64,000 nt of DNA from JACIYW01 sp014359745 (GCA_050433985.1 JBNPWE010000010.1:1-64000); one strand, 5' to 3'; shown: positions 33,951 to 43,263, counted from the stretch's first letter. A program made the numbers and translations. Notes: a model not told the origin generated them from the letters alone.

Positions 33951-34006
33951 GAGGCGCGCATCTTGGCACAGGTCCGGGGCAACGGGCCAGATTCCATAGG
34001 CACTGG

Positions 34007-34507
34007 TCAATAGATATACCTGATCTGATCGGTCCAATAGCGTTCAAGCCGGTGCAGCGCGGTGTTGATGTCGGCCATGCCGGAACGCCCGATCACCCCG
34101 CGGGTTTCCAGCCCTTCGGCGTGGCGGGCGAAAAGGTCGGCCACCACATCGCGCACCGCGCGCCCGCGCGCAGTCAGCCGCACCCGCACGGCGCGGCGAT
34201 CCGCCTCGCAGCGCTGATGGTGCATATAGCCGGTTTCGACCAGTTTCTTGAGGTTGTAGCTGACGTTGGACCCCTGATAATAGCCGCGGGTTTTCAATTC
34301 GCCCGCCGTCACCTCATGTTCGCCGATGTTGAACAGAAGCAGCGCCTGCACCGCGTTCACATCCAGCAGGCCCAGCCGTTCGAATTCATCCTTGATCACG
34401 TCGAGCAACAGGCGATGCAGCCGCTCAACCAACGCCAGGCTGTCGAGGTAGTCGCCCAGAATACCGTTGGGCTGGGTGTCCAGGTCTTTGGCGTGAAGGG
34501 TCATCAT
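34007..34507 (-). CDS. MarR-family regulator resembling LdtR
   Basis: A 166-residue winged-helix regulator. It contains GDYLDSLALVERLHRLLLDVIKDEFERLG, a recognition region TRGYYQGSNVSYNLKKLVETGYMHHQRCEADRRAV and a typical MarR wing with RAVRVRLTARG. The sequence is close in my memory to LdtR of Rhizobiales and Liberibacter, which controls L,D-transpeptidase (cell wall) genes. Target genes are not in the window. It is monocistronic and convergent with the yggS-type gene, ending about 100 bases from it. Function beyond DNA binding is inferred. Confidence 0.85.
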   Translation of the reverse strand: MMTLHAKDLDTQPNGILGDYLDSLALVERLHRLLLDVIKDEFERLGLLDVNAVQALLLFNIGEHEVTAGELKTRGYYQGSNVSYNLKKLVETGYMHHQRCEADRRAVRVRLTARGRAVRDVVADLFARHAEGLETRGVIGRSGMADINTALHRLERYWTDQIRYIY

Positions 34508-34551
34508 CCGCTCCGCAACAAGTTTGTGCGGGGCAGAATCAGCGCAAAACC

Positions 34552-34866
34552 CTACCTTTCGGTTAAACCGGGCGAAATATCCGGCGCGCCGGGCATCAGG
34601 CGCCCATGGGCGTGGCGGCTGATCTCGGCCATCAGGGGTGCAAGGCGGGCGGGGGCGGCATCCGGGGTGGTGACCCAGCGATAAAGGTCGTGATCGTTTT
34701 CTTCCAGCAGCACCTCGAAATCTTGCAGGGTGGCCGGGGCCATGTTGCCAAGCCGGTCATCGGCAAAGGGGCCAAGGATCAGGTCCATCTCGCGGATGCC
34801 GCGCCGCCAGGCCCGCATGCGCAGGCGTTTGAGTTCGGGGTCGGCAAAGGTCAGGTCTTTGGTCAT
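34552..34866 (-). CDS. sdhE: FAD assembly factor SdhE
   Basis: SdhE promotes covalent FAD attachment to succinate dehydrogenase. The 104-residue protein contains the signature RGIREMDLILGPF (RGxxEMD) near residue 22 and the downstream ENDHDLYRWVT segment. That is the DUF339/Sdh5 fold. Its start overlaps the stop of the XRE regulator gene by four bases (ATGA), so they are coupled. The C-terminal 20 residues are not conserved. Confidence 0.93.
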   Translation of the reverse strand: MTKDLTFADPELKRLRMRAWRRGIREMDLILGPFADDRLGNMAPATLQDFEVLLEENDHDLYRWVTTPDAAPARLAPLMAEISRHAHGRLMPGAPDISPGLTER

Positions 34867-35261
34867 GTCACGGCCCCCAGGGCCCGGCGCAGGCGCTTTT
34901 CCAACAGGCCAAGGCGTTCGGCCGATGTGCCGATATCGGCGCGCAACTGCCGCATCTCGGCGAAAATCGCGCTTACGTCGGGGGTGATCTGGCCGCCCTC
35001 ATCGGGGGCGGGGACGCCTTCGCCCTTTCCCGTCAGCAGCCAGACCATCGACACGTTCAAAAGCCCCGCAACCATTTGCAGACGGTTGGCGCGCGGTTCC
35101 AGGCGATCATCCTCCCAGCCGGTGATGGTGATCAGCTTTACGCCCAGCCGCCGCGCCAGATCGGCCTGCGACATTCCCGCCGCCTCGCGCGCTGCGGCCA
35201 GCCGGTCGCCAAAGGTGGCGGCGTCCTCGCCATACCAGTTTTCGTCGGTCGTTTCGGCCAT
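34863..35261 (-). CDS. XRE-family transcriptional regulator
   Basis: A 132-residue protein with an N-terminal Cro/C1 helix-turn-helix (FGDRLAAAREAAGMSQADLARRLGVKLITITGWE, residues 17-50). A linker and a C-terminal predicted coiled-coil follow (FAEMRQLRADIGTSAERLGLLEKRLRRALG), probably for dimerisation. Targets are unknown. It precedes sdhE with overlapping stop/start and is divergent from the aspartate aminotransferase gene, 86 bases away, so it may autoregulate from that intergenic region. Confidence 0.85.
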   Translation of the reverse strand: MAETTDENWYGEDAATFGDRLAAAREAAGMSQADLARRLGVKLITITGWEDDRLEPRANRLQMVAGLLNVSMVWLLTGKGEGVPAPDEGGQITPDVSAIFAEMRQLRADIGTSAERLGLLEKRLRRALGAVT

Positions 35262-35347
35262 CGCCCGCCTGCCTTTCCGATAATCCTTGAAGCCGGATCA
35301 ACCCCACTTTAGGACATGGTTCCGGCAAGTTCAAACCGGAGGCCGCG

Positions 35348-36550
35348 ATGCCCTTTCTTTCCGACATGCTGAGCCGGGTAAAACCCTCGCCCACCATCGC
35401 CGTAACCAACAAGGCGCGCGAGCTGAAGGCCGCCGGGCGCGACGTGATCGGGCTGGGCGCGGGCGAACCGGATTTCGATACGCCCGACAACATCAAGGCC
35501 GCCGCCAAGGCCGCCATCGACGCGGGCCATACCAAATACACCGCCGTTGACGGCATTCCCGAACTCAAGGCCGCGATCTGCGCCAAGTTCCTGCGCGAAA
35601 ACGGCCTGACCTATCAGCCCGAACAGGTGAGCGTGGGCACCGGCGGCAAGCAGGTGCTTTACAATGCGCTGATCGCCACGATCAATCCGGGTGACGAAGT
35701 GCTGATCCCGGCCCCCTATTGGGTCAGTTATCCCGATATGGTGTTGCTGGCGGGCGGGGTGCCGGTGGTGGCCCCGGCCGGAATGGAAACCGGGTTCCGC
35801 CTGACGCCCGAGGCGCTGGAGGCGGCGATAACGCCCAAGACCAAATGGTTGATCTTCAACTCTCCGTCCAACCCGACCGGGGCGGGCTATAAATGGGATG
35901 AGCTGAAGGCGCTGACCGATGTGTTGCTGCGCCATCCCCATGTCTGGGTGATGACCGATGACATGTATGAGCACCTGACCTTTGGCAATTTCAAGTTCTG
36001 CACCCCGGCGCAGGTTGAACCCGCGCTTTATGACCGCACCCTGACGGTGAACGGCGTCAGCAAGGCCTATGCGATGACCGGCTGGCGCATCGGTTATGCG
36101 GCGGGGCCGGTGGATCTGATCAAGGCGATGGCCAAGGTGCAATCGCAATCCACATCGAACCCCTGTTCGGTGTCGCAATATGCCGCGCTTGAGGCACTGA
36201 GCGGGCCGCAGGATTTCATTGCCGCGAACAACAAGGTGTTCGAACGCCGCCGCGATCTGGTGGTGAGGATGCTCAATGAAGCCCCTGGAATCGAATGCCC
36301 GGTGCCCGAAGGGGCGTTTTACGTTTACCCGTCCGTCGCGGGGTGCATCGGCAAGACATCGGCGGGCGGCGCCAAGATCACCGATGACGAGGCGTTCGCA
36401 ACCGCGCTGCTGGAAGAACAGGGGGTTGCGGTGGTGTTCGGCGCGGCCTTCGGCCTTTCGCCGCACTTCCGGGTAAGCTACGCTACGTCGGATGAGGCGC
36501 TGAAGGCGGCGTGCGAGCGGATCAGGGCATTCTGCGAAGGGCTGCGCTGA
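35348..36550 (+). CDS. aatA: Aspartate aminotransferase, class I (1-beta type)
   Basis: A 400-residue PLP-dependent transaminase interconverting aspartate and oxaloacetate. Many alphaproteobacterial members also accept prephenate. The PLP lysine is K239 in TVNGVSKAYAMTGWRIGY. The family also shows GAGEPDFDTP (residues 38-47), IFNSPSNPTG (169-178) and the final HFRVSYATS with its substrate-binding Arg. Strong GGAGG-like signal (CCGGAGGCCGCG) precedes the ATG. A conserved hypothetical gene follows 16 bases later. Confidence 0.95.
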   Translation: MPFLSDMLSRVKPSPTIAVTNKARELKAAGRDVIGLGAGEPDFDTPDNIKAAAKAAIDAGHTKYTAVDGIPELKAAICAKFLRENGLTYQPEQVSVGTGGKQVLYNALIATINPGDEVLIPAPYWVSYPDMVLLAGGVPVVAPAGMETGFRLTPEALEAAITPKTKWLIFNSPSNPTGAGYKWDELKALTDVLLRHPHVWVMTDDMYEHLTFGNFKFCTPAQVEPALYDRTLTVNGVSKAYAMTGWRIGYAAGPVDLIKAMAKVQSQSTSNPCSVSQYAALEALSGPQDFIAANNKVFERRRDLVVRMLNEAPGIECPVPEGAFYVYPSVAGCIGKTSAGGAKITDDEAFATALLEEQGVAVVFGAAFGLSPHFRVSYATSDEALKAACERIRAFCEGLR

Positions 36551-36566
36551 GGGAACAGGGGCGGAT

Positions 36567-36974
36567 ATGGCGGGCGACCTGCCGGAATATTACTTTCGTG
36601 TGCGTGAGAATGGCGCGGTGGTGTTTCGGGTCGATACCGAAAACCGCCTGCGCCGGATCGACATGGAACAGATCGCCGTGGTCAACATCCGCAATGGCGA
36701 TGTAAAGGCCCATGGCGGGCGCGCCCTGACGCCCGAAGATGACCGCGCGATTGCCGACTGGATGGCGGCGCGCGTGACGGTGCTGGCCGATCGCGATATC
36801 GACGATATCCACCGGGCAATCGACTATCTCAACCTGACCGCGCATTGGGTGCAGACCCGCGCATCAGCCCCGCAACTGGAAGAGGTCACCGATCCGCTGT
36901 TGCTTGCGATGCATGATCTGCGCACGGTTCTGGTGCGCAAAAAGGCCGAACGGATGGGGCAGGATGGCGTATAG
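36567..36974 (+). CDS. Conserved hypothetical protein
   Basis: A 135-residue soluble protein I cannot assign. It begins EYYFRVRENGAVVFRVDTENRLRRIDMEQIAVVNIRNGDVKAHG, a beta-rich part, followed by helices with a charged C-terminus ending in VLVRKKAERMG. There is no signal peptide, membrane segment or cysteine. It begins 16 bases after aatA on the same strand and is probably co-transcribed. Similar short proteins occur beside aminotransferases in Rhodobacterales, as I recall. No function is implied. Confidence 0.8.
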   Translation: MAGDLPEYYFRVRENGAVVFRVDTENRLRRIDMEQIAVVNIRNGDVKAHGGRALTPEDDRAIADWMAARVTVLADRDIDDIHRAIDYLNLTAHWVQTRASAPQLEEVTDPLLLAMHDLRTVLVRKKAERMGQDGV

Positions 36975-37062
36975 GGCGGCGGGGCGTGACTGGCTTTGAC
37001 GCGGATTGCGGTCAATTGCGTTCATTGCCGTAAACGGTGCACGCACGGCGGGCGTGGGATTT

Positions 37063-37085
37063 GAGTATTTTTTTCGAGAGGATGG
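37063..37085 (+). repeat. Dispersed GAGTATTT/GATG motif, long copy A
   Basis: GAGTATTT, then TTTTC, then GAGAGGATG. The similarity to the copy at 49468 extends through about 80 further bases, to the stop codon of the minus-strand gene on its right. The shared block runs about 37055-37145. Confidence 0.75.
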
Positions 37086-37140
37086 GAAAGAGCGTTTTCT
37101 CGGACGCTCAGGCCGCGTGCCTAATGGGGCGCAACACGCG

Positions 37141-38493
37141 CTATAACGTCTTGATCTGGCGCAGGAACCGGCGCGCCAGCAGGATCGCCACCACCGACAG
37201 GCCCAGAACCAGACCAAACCAGATCCCGGTGCCGCCCCAACCCATGGCAAACCCCAGCACATAGGCAAACGGCACCCCGACAACCCAATACCCCACCAGC
37301 GCGATCAGCAGCGGCCTGCGCGTGTCATGGATGCCCCGCAACAGGCCAAGCACCATCACCTGCACCGAATCGGCCAGTTGAAACAGCGCCGCCACCGCCA
37401 GAAGCACCGTACCATAGGCGATGATCCCGGGGCGAAGTGGATCGTCCGCGGCCAGAAACGCCCCGATCAGAACATGCGGCAGCACAAGGAAGGCGGCGAT
37501 CACCCCGACCGTAACCACCAGCGACAACCCCATCGCAACCACGGCCCCGCGCCGCAACCCCGCCCCGTCGCGCACCCCATAGGCCCGCCCCGCCCGCACC
37601 GTGGCGGCATTCGACAACCCCAGGTGGATCATGAAGGTCAGGCCCGAAATCTCTACCGCGATGCCATGCGCCGCCAGTTCGCGCGTACCGATCCAGCCCA
37701 TCATCAGCGCGGTGGCGGTAAACAGCCCGCCCTCGGCCAGCCCGGTCAGGCCAATCGGCCAGCCCATCCGAAACACCGAACGCAAGGCCTGCGGATCGGG
37801 GCGCCAGAACCGGGTGAACAACGTATAGCGCCGCAACCCCGGCGCAAGTGCAGCATAAACGACCAGCGCCAGCATGGTCGCCCCCTGCACGATGACCGAG
37901 GCAATCGCTGCCCCGCGCAGACCCAGTTCGGGCGCGCCCCAGTTGCCAAAGATCAACGCCCAGTTGATGGCGGCATTCACCGCGACCGCCGCCAGCGTCA
38001 CCCAAAGCACCACCTGCGTGCGTTCCAGCGCGGCAAGGTAGCTTTTGAGCACCATCACCGCCAGGGTCGGCGCCATGCCGAACCCGGCGATACGCAGATA
38101 TTGCTGGGTCAGGCCCGCAATCTCGGGGTCTTGCCCCAGCGCGATCAGGATCGCGCCCGACCACCACATGCCGGGCAGGATCAGCACCGAAAACCCCAGC
38201 GACAGCCACAGCCCCATGCGGGTGATGCGCCGCACCTCGGCGTCATGCCCCCCGGCGGCCGCACTTGCCACCATCGGCATCACCGCCCCGGCAAACCCCG
38301 CGCCCAGAATGAAGATCACAAAGAATGTCGAGGTTCCCAGAACCGCGGCCGCCAGCGCTTCGACCGAATACCAGCCGACCATGATCGTATCGATGACATG
38401 AAGCGCAAATTGCGCCAGATGGCTGCCCACCAGTGGCAGGCCAAGCAAAAGCATCGCCCGTATGTGATCGCGATTTCTCAGGGCGTCGGCCAT
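37141..38493 (-). CDS. MATE family efflux transporter (NorM-type)
   Basis: A 450-residue inner-membrane protein with about 12 hydrophobic helices in two related halves. It has the MATE pattern: GLPLVGSHLAQFALHVIDTIMVG at the N-terminus, GAGFAGAVMPMVASAAAG near 75 and a matching second half with LFQLADSVQVMVLGLLRGIHDTRRP. NorM-type exporters expel cationic drugs in exchange for Na+ or H+. Substrate is unknown. The stop TAG lies at the end of a dispersed repeat block. Start at 38491-38493 (MADALRNRD) was chosen over an upstream ATG. Confidence 0.93.
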   Translation of the reverse strand: MADALRNRDHIRAMLLLGLPLVGSHLAQFALHVIDTIMVGWYSVEALAAAVLGTSTFFVIFILGAGFAGAVMPMVASAAAGGHDAEVRRITRMGLWLSLGFSVLILPGMWWSGAILIALGQDPEIAGLTQQYLRIAGFGMAPTLAVMVLKSYLAALERTQVVLWVTLAAVAVNAAINWALIFGNWGAPELGLRGAAIASVIVQGATMLALVVYAALAPGLRRYTLFTRFWRPDPQALRSVFRMGWPIGLTGLAEGGLFTATALMMGWIGTRELAAHGIAVEISGLTFMIHLGLSNAATVRAGRAYGVRDGAGLRRGAVVAMGLSLVVTVGVIAAFLVLPHVLIGAFLAADDPLRPGIIAYGTVLLAVAALFQLADSVQVMVLGLLRGIHDTRRPLLIALVGYWVVGVPFAYVLGFAMGWGGTGIWFGLVLGLSVVAILLARRFLRQIKTL

Positions 38494-38533
38494 GCCGCCC
38501 CTTATCGCGCGCAAGCCTGCGCGACAAGGACGA

Positions 38534-39145
38534 TCAGCGCGCCGCCTTTGCGGGCTTGCGCGCAATCAGATCGATCAGTGCCGATTGGCCGGAATGCCCC
38601 TCGCCTTCATGGATTTCGGCGTCATATTCGGCGAGGCGCAGGATTTCCATCGCGCCGAACTTTTCCCTCAGCAGATCGGTGGTATAAAGCTGATCCACCT
38701 GCTTCGGCCCCCCGGTGCCAAAGCCGATCTGCCGGGGTGTATAGCCGTGCAGCAGCACCAACCCGCCGGGCGCAAGGGTGCGCTGCATGCCCGCGAATAT
38801 CGCATCGCGCAGCGCTGGTTCTGCAAACTGGATGAACACCGCCAGAACCGCATCCCAGCGCCCAGGTTCCCACACCCAACTGCCGATGTCACCCAGGCGG
38901 AAATCCACCGAAACCCCGCGCGCCAGTGCCAGCGCCCGCGCCTTTTCCTGCGCCACATCCGAATAATCCATCGCCGTGACCGACATCCCCAGCCCGGCCA
39001 GATACACCGAATTGCGCCCCTCGCCATCGGCGAGGCACAGCACCCGTGCCCCCGACCGCAACAGGGGCGCGGCCCGTTTTACGAAATCCGCGGCCTCGGT
39101 GCCGAAAAGATAGCCCCTTGCCGCCGCATAGCGTTCATTCCACAT
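38534..39145 (-). CDS. Class I SAM-dependent methyltransferase
   Basis: A 203-residue methyltransferase with motif I VLCLADGEGRNSVYLAGLG (residues 36-54), the acidic end-of-strand residue in VTAMDYSDVA, and VLAVFIQFAEPALRDAIFAGM before LAPGGLVLLHGYTPRQ. Similar proteins are often annotated as TehB or thiopurine-methyltransferase-like, and the substrate cannot be told from sequence. It lies 40 bases upstream of the MATE gene on the same strand and may be co-expressed with it. Confidence 0.87.
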   Translation of the reverse strand: MWNERYAAARGYLFGTEAADFVKRAAPLLRSGARVLCLADGEGRNSVYLAGLGMSVTAMDYSDVAQEKARALALARGVSVDFRLGDIGSWVWEPGRWDAVLAVFIQFAEPALRDAIFAGMQRTLAPGGLVLLHGYTPRQIGFGTGGPKQVDQLYTTDLLREKFGAMEILRLAEYDAEIHEGEGHSGQSALIDLIARKPAKAAR

Positions 39146-39317
39146 GGTTTTCTGCCGTCACTTTTCCGAACAAGATAACCTTCCCGTTCCGGTGTTCAAG
39201 GCCGGAACGGGATCGATGTGGTTCCTTGGGGGCCGACGATCACGGCATCCCATGTGCCCATGACCCGTGCAATCGCAAGCGGTTGGTCACAGGTTGTCGC
39301 CTTGCGCAGCGGCGCGG

Positions 39318-39524
39318 TTACAAAAGCTTCAGATCACCGGCAGACGACCGACCGTCGCGGCCCGACTGCATCTCGAATGCAACCTTCTGATTGTCGTTCA
39401 GCCCGGTCAACCCGGCGCGTTCAACGGCCGAGATATGAACGAACACGTCTTTTCCACCATCGTCGGGCGCTATGAACCCGAAACCCTTGGTGGCGTTGAA
39501 CCATTTTACGGTTCCCGTCGGCAT
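39318..39524 (-). CDS. Cold-shock protein, CspA family
   Basis: A 68-residue cold-shock domain with RNP1 KGFGFIAPDDG and RNP2 DVFVHISAVERAGL, acting as a single-stranded RNA/DNA chaperone. I start at the ATG preceded by AGGAG at seven bases (MPTGTVKWFN), since the twelve upstream codons are not family-like. Paralogues of this kind differ in whether they respond to cold, and that cannot be read here. The upstream region is AT-richer than average. Confidence 0.96.
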   Translation of the reverse strand: MPTGTVKWFNATKGFGFIAPDDGGKDVFVHISAVERAGLTGLNDNQKVAFEMQSGRDGRSSAGDLKLL

Positions 39525-39817
39525 TGCCGTCTCTCCTTCACTTCCGTCTTCCCGTCGCACAACCGCGCCGGGCCGTGCCGCCAGCTTTTCCAGGTCCCGG
39601 CAGCCTGAAACAGGACGCGGACGCGAAACTCTTTTGCCACAGGATACAGGATGCCGAATCGGTGAAAAAAATCAAGTATCATGCCAGCGCGTCACCCGGC
39701 GCGGCCGGGGCCAGTATCGAGGAGGGTATCGGGGTAATTCCCGAAACTGCGGCCTTGGGGGCTGACAGGGCCCCTTGGGCGCGCCTATATCGGGGGCTGA
39801 CAGCGGAAAGGAACAAG

Positions 39818-40174
39818 ATGCGCAACGCAGCCCTCATCCTGGGTATCATCGGCGGCCTCTGGGGCATGCTGATCGGGTTCTTCAGCTATGGCTACACCGA
39901 GGTCATCGACCGCTTCGGCGATCTGGGCGATGTGGCGCGGCAGGTGGACGATGTCGCGCTGATTCGCCTCACCAGCCTGATCGCCCCGGTGCTCGCCATC
40001 GCGGGTGGCGCAATGGCGCGGTCGCAACATGTGGCGGCGGGGGTTTTGTTGCTGATATCAACAGCGGGGATGTATCACGCATTCGGGTTCGGCGTCTTCA
40101 CGATGTTTCCGATTGCGATGTGCGGGCTTGGCGGGGTTCTGGCCCTGCTGGCGCGCACACCGGATGCGGCCTGA
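39818..40174 (+). CDS. Small membrane protein, four predicted helices
   Basis: A 118-residue hydrophobic protein with about four transmembrane segments: ALILGIIGGLWGMLIGFFSYGY, LIRLTSLIAPVLAIAGGAMA, AAGVLLLISTAGMYHAFGFG and MFPIAMCGLGGVLALLA. The first segment resembles DUF4064-type proteins, but I would not name it firmly. There is no signal peptide. The ATG follows GGAAAGGAACAAG. Monocistronic. Function unknown. Confidence 0.7.
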   Translation: MRNAALILGIIGGLWGMLIGFFSYGYTEVIDRFGDLGDVARQVDDVALIRLTSLIAPVLAIAGGAMARSQHVAAGVLLLISTAGMYHAFGFGVFTMFPIAMCGLGGVLALLARTPDAA

Positions 40175-40247
40175 GATGGCGCGCCGGGCGGGCACCTGAA
40201 CAATCAACGAAGGAATGATCAGATGCCGGGCGCAGGGATGGCACCCC

Positions 40248-40283
40248 AAAACCCCTGTGCCTGTGAAAACCCCTGTGCCTGTG
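40248..40283 (+). repeat. Exact tandem duplication of 18 bases
   Basis: AAAACCCCTGTGCCTGTG occurs twice in direct succession, in the gap between the small membrane protein and thrS. Noncoding as far as I can tell. Confidence 0.8.
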
Positions 40284-40364
40284 AAACCGCACCGGTTCCC
40301 GATGCCCGGTCGCGCCCTGGCCGTTGGTGTCGCGACCTCTGATGACAGGTCGTCGCGGCCCAGC

Positions 40365-40388
40365 TTTCATCTTGGCGCAAATACTCCC
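40365..40388 (-). repeat. Dispersed GAGTATTT/GATG motif, thrS 3' copy
   Basis: On the minus strand this reads GGGAGTATTT, GCG, CCAAGATGAAA: the CCAAGATGAAA subtype. It lies about 30 bases beyond the thrS stop. Confidence 0.7.
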
Positions 40389-40418
40389 TGCGCGGAGCGC
40401 ATGAAACCTGTCCGCGCT

Positions 40419-42365
40419 TCAGCGCAGATCTGGCGGTGCCGCCTCTGCCGCAAGCTGCGCCACGATCTCGTCAAAGCCCGCGCTGTCGGTGCGGGTGTCG
40501 CCCAGCCGCCGCACCGAAACCGTACGCTCCCCCACCTCGCGCGCGCCGATGGCAAGGATCACCGGCACCTTGCCCAATGAATGTTCGCGCACCTTGTAGT
40601 TGATCTTTTCGTTGCGCAGATCGGCCTCGGCCCGCACACCCGCTTTTTGCAGCGCGGCGACCACCTCGGTCACATACTCATCGGCCTCTGACACGATCGA
40701 GGCCACGACAACCTGACGCGGCGCCAGCCAGAACGGCAGCTTGCCCGCGTGTTCCTCTATCAATATCCCGATGAACCGCTCGAAACTGCCCAGCACGGCG
40801 CGGTGCAGCATCACGGGGCGGTGTTTGGCGCCATCCGACCCGATATAGGTCGCGTCCAGCCGTTCGGGCAGCACGAAATCCACCTGCAACGTGCCGCATT
40901 GCCAGTCGCGGCCGATGGCGTCGGTCAGCACGAATTCCAGCTTTGGCCCGTAAAACGCCCCCTCGCCGGGGTTGAGCGTGAAATCGTAACCCGCCGCCTC
41001 GGTCGCCTGCATCAGCGCGCTTTCGGCCTTGTCCCAGACATCATCGGCCCCCGCGCGCGTCTTGGGCCGGTCAGAGAATTTCACCTTGAATTCGGGAAAG
41101 CCCAGATCGGTATAGATCGCGGCGAGGAAGTCGATGAATTTCTTGGTCTCCGATTCAATCTGATCCTCGGTGCAGAAGATATGCGCATCATCTTGCGTAA
41201 ACCCGCGCACCCGCATGATGCCATGCAGCGCGCCCGAGGGTTCATAACGGTTGCACGACCCGAATTCGGCCATGCGCAGCGGCAATTCGCGATAGCTTTT
41301 CAGACCCTGGTTGAAAATCTGCACATGGCAGGGGCAATTCATGGGTTTGAGGGCGTTGATCGCCTTTTCGCGGGCGTGTTCCTCGTCCACCTCGACGATG
41401 AACATGTTGTCCTGGTATTTTTCCCAGTGGCCCGATGCCTCCCACAGCTTGCGGTCGACGACCTGCGGCGTGTTCACCTCGACATAACCGCCCTGCTGCT
41501 GTTGGCGGCGCATGTAATCTTGCAAGGTGGTGTAGATCTTCCAGCCGTTGGGGTGCCAGAACACCTGCCCCGGCGCCTCTTCCTGCATGTGAAACAGATC
41601 CATCTCGCGGCCAAGGCGGCGGTGGTCGCGTTTGGCGGCCTCTTCCAGCATGGTCAGATGGGCCTTGAGATCGTCGCGGTTGCGAAAGCCCACACCGTAG
41701 ATGCGTTGCAGCATCGCCCGGTTCGAATCACCCCGCCAATAGGCGCCCGCGACCGACATCAGCTTGAAGGCGTCGGCGGGCAGTTGCCCGGTGGTTTGCA
41801 GATGCGGGCCACGGCACAGATCCTGCCAATGCCCGTGCCAGTACATGCGTAGCGGCTGGTCGCCGGGAATCCCTTCGATCAGTTCAACCTTGTAGGGTTC
41901 GTCCGCGGCCCGGTAATGCGCAATCGCGCGGTCGCGCTCCCACACCTCGGTGCGGACGGGGTCGCGCAGGTTGATGATCTCGCGCATCTTCTTCTCGATG
42001 GCGCCCAGATCCTCGGGGGTGAAGGGCTCGGCCCGGTCGAAATCGTAATACCAGCCGTTCGAGATCACCGGGCCGATGGTGACCTTCACATCGGGCCAGA
42101 GTTCCTGCACCGCGCGGGCCATCACATGGGCGAGATCGTGGCGGATCAGTTCCAGCGCCGGGGCGTCATCGGCCATGGTGTTGATGGCGATATCGGCATT
42201 GTGGCCAATGGGCCATTGCAGATCGAAATGCTGGCCGTCCACGGTCGCCGATATGGCCTTTTTCGCCAGCGATTTCGAGATGTCGGCGGCCACTTCGGCC
42301 GGGGTGATCCCGGCAGGGTAGCTGCGCGACGCGCCATCGGGGAAGGTCAGGGAAATATCGGCCAT
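40419..42365 (-). CDS. thrS: Threonyl-tRNA synthetase
   Basis: Class II synthetase of 648 residues. In order it has an N-terminal TGS domain (TFPDGASRSYPAGITPAEVAADISK) and the editing domain (RHDLAHVMARAVQELWPD, then DLCRGPHL). The catalytic core follows with NCPCHVQIFNQGLKSYRELPLRMAEFGSCNRYEPSGALHGIMRVRGFTQDDAH (zinc Cys and motif 2), and the anticodon-binding domain lies at the C-terminus. Monocistronic. Some thrS leaders carry regulatory structures; none is obvious in the 53 bases I inspected upstream. Confidence 0.98.
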   Translation of the reverse strand: MADISLTFPDGASRSYPAGITPAEVAADISKSLAKKAISATVDGQHFDLQWPIGHNADIAINTMADDAPALELIRHDLAHVMARAVQELWPDVKVTIGPVISNGWYYDFDRAEPFTPEDLGAIEKKMREIINLRDPVRTEVWERDRAIAHYRAADEPYKVELIEGIPGDQPLRMYWHGHWQDLCRGPHLQTTGQLPADAFKLMSVAGAYWRGDSNRAMLQRIYGVGFRNRDDLKAHLTMLEEAAKRDHRRLGREMDLFHMQEEAPGQVFWHPNGWKIYTTLQDYMRRQQQQGGYVEVNTPQVVDRKLWEASGHWEKYQDNMFIVEVDEEHAREKAINALKPMNCPCHVQIFNQGLKSYRELPLRMAEFGSCNRYEPSGALHGIMRVRGFTQDDAHIFCTEDQIESETKKFIDFLAAIYTDLGFPEFKVKFSDRPKTRAGADDVWDKAESALMQATEAAGYDFTLNPGEGAFYGPKLEFVLTDAIGRDWQCGTLQVDFVLPERLDATYIGSDGAKHRPVMLHRAVLGSFERFIGILIEEHAGKLPFWLAPRQVVVASIVSEADEYVTEVVAALQKAGVRAEADLRNEKINYKVREHSLGKVPVILAIGAREVGERTVSVRRLGDTRTDSAGFDEIVAQLAAEAAPPDLR

Positions 42366-42510
42366 CGGCCTTGCTCCTCGTCGGTTTGGCGCCCACGGAA
42401 CGCCCGGTTGCGGGTTATGTGCGCCCTATCTGGCGCGGGGCGACAGCGAAGTCAACGGTTGCCGCGCGCGGCCCGCGCGGTATGACTGGCGCAACACAGG
42501 AGGACCGCCG

Positions 42511-43254
42511 ATGACCGAGTACCTGACCACGCCCCAGGGGCGCCGCATCGCCTATCATCGCACGCAGGGCGCTGGCCCCGGCGTGGTGTTTCTGGGCGGG
42601 TTCCGATCGGACATGACCGGCACCAAGGCGCAGTATCTGGAAGATTGGGCGCGGGCGCGGGGCCGGGCCTTCCTGCGGTTCGATTATTCCGGCCACGGGC
42701 AATCTTCGGGCGATTTTCTGGATGGCTGCATCGGCGATTGGGCGGCGGATGCGCGCGCCGCGCTTGACGCGCTGACGACGGGGCGCCAGGTGCTGGTGGG
42801 ATCATCGATGGGTGGCTGGATCGCGCTGTTGCTGGCCCGCGCCCGGCCCGAACGGGTGGCGGGGCTGGTGGGTATCGCCGCCGCGCCGGATTTCACCGAA
42901 GACGGCATGTGGCCGGAATTCTCCGAGCAACAGCGCCGCGCGCTGATGGAGGTGGGGCATGTGGCCCAGCCATCGGAATATTCGGACGCGCCCTATATCA
43001 TCACCCGCCGCCTGATCGAAGACGGGCGCGCGCATCTGGTCCTGCGCGCAGCCCTGCCGCTGCCCTTCCCGGTGCGGCTGTTGCAGGGCACGGCGGATAA
43101 GGATGTTCCGGTATCGGTCGCGCTGCGGCTGCTGGAGCATGCCGAAGGCGACGATATCCGCCTGACGCTGGTCAAGGGTGCCGACCACCGGTTTTCAACG
43201 CCCGAATGCCTGCCGCTGATCGAGGCGGCGATAGAAGATATCACCGCCGGGTAA
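42511..43254 (+). CDS. Alpha/beta hydrolase (serine hydrolase)
   Basis: A 247-residue hydrolase with the nucleophile elbow LVGSSMGGWIALLLA (Ser near residue 96), an acid residue likely in GTADKDVPV and a catalytic His in KGADHRFSTPE. The FDYSGHGQSSG segment precedes the elbow. It resembles ABHD10-like palmitoyl thioesterases or carboxylesterases; the substrate is not evident. GGAGG lies upstream of the ATG. The gene is divergent from thrS and convergent with phaZ. Confidence 0.88.
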   Translation: MTEYLTTPQGRRIAYHRTQGAGPGVVFLGGFRSDMTGTKAQYLEDWARARGRAFLRFDYSGHGQSSGDFLDGCIGDWAADARAALDALTTGRQVLVGSSMGGWIALLLARARPERVAGLVGIAAAPDFTEDGMWPEFSEQQRRALMEVGHVAQPSEYSDAPYIITRRLIEDGRAHLVLRAALPLPFPVRLLQGTADKDVPVSVALRLLEHAEGDDIRLTLVKGADHRFSTPECLPLIEAAIEDITAG

Positions 43255-43263
43255 GCCGCCTTC

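Noticed and set aside
34863..35261. XRE regulator and SdhE as a toxin-antitoxin pair
   Set aside because: The neighbour has the RGxxEMD signature of SdhE, a housekeeping assembly factor, so no toxin is present.
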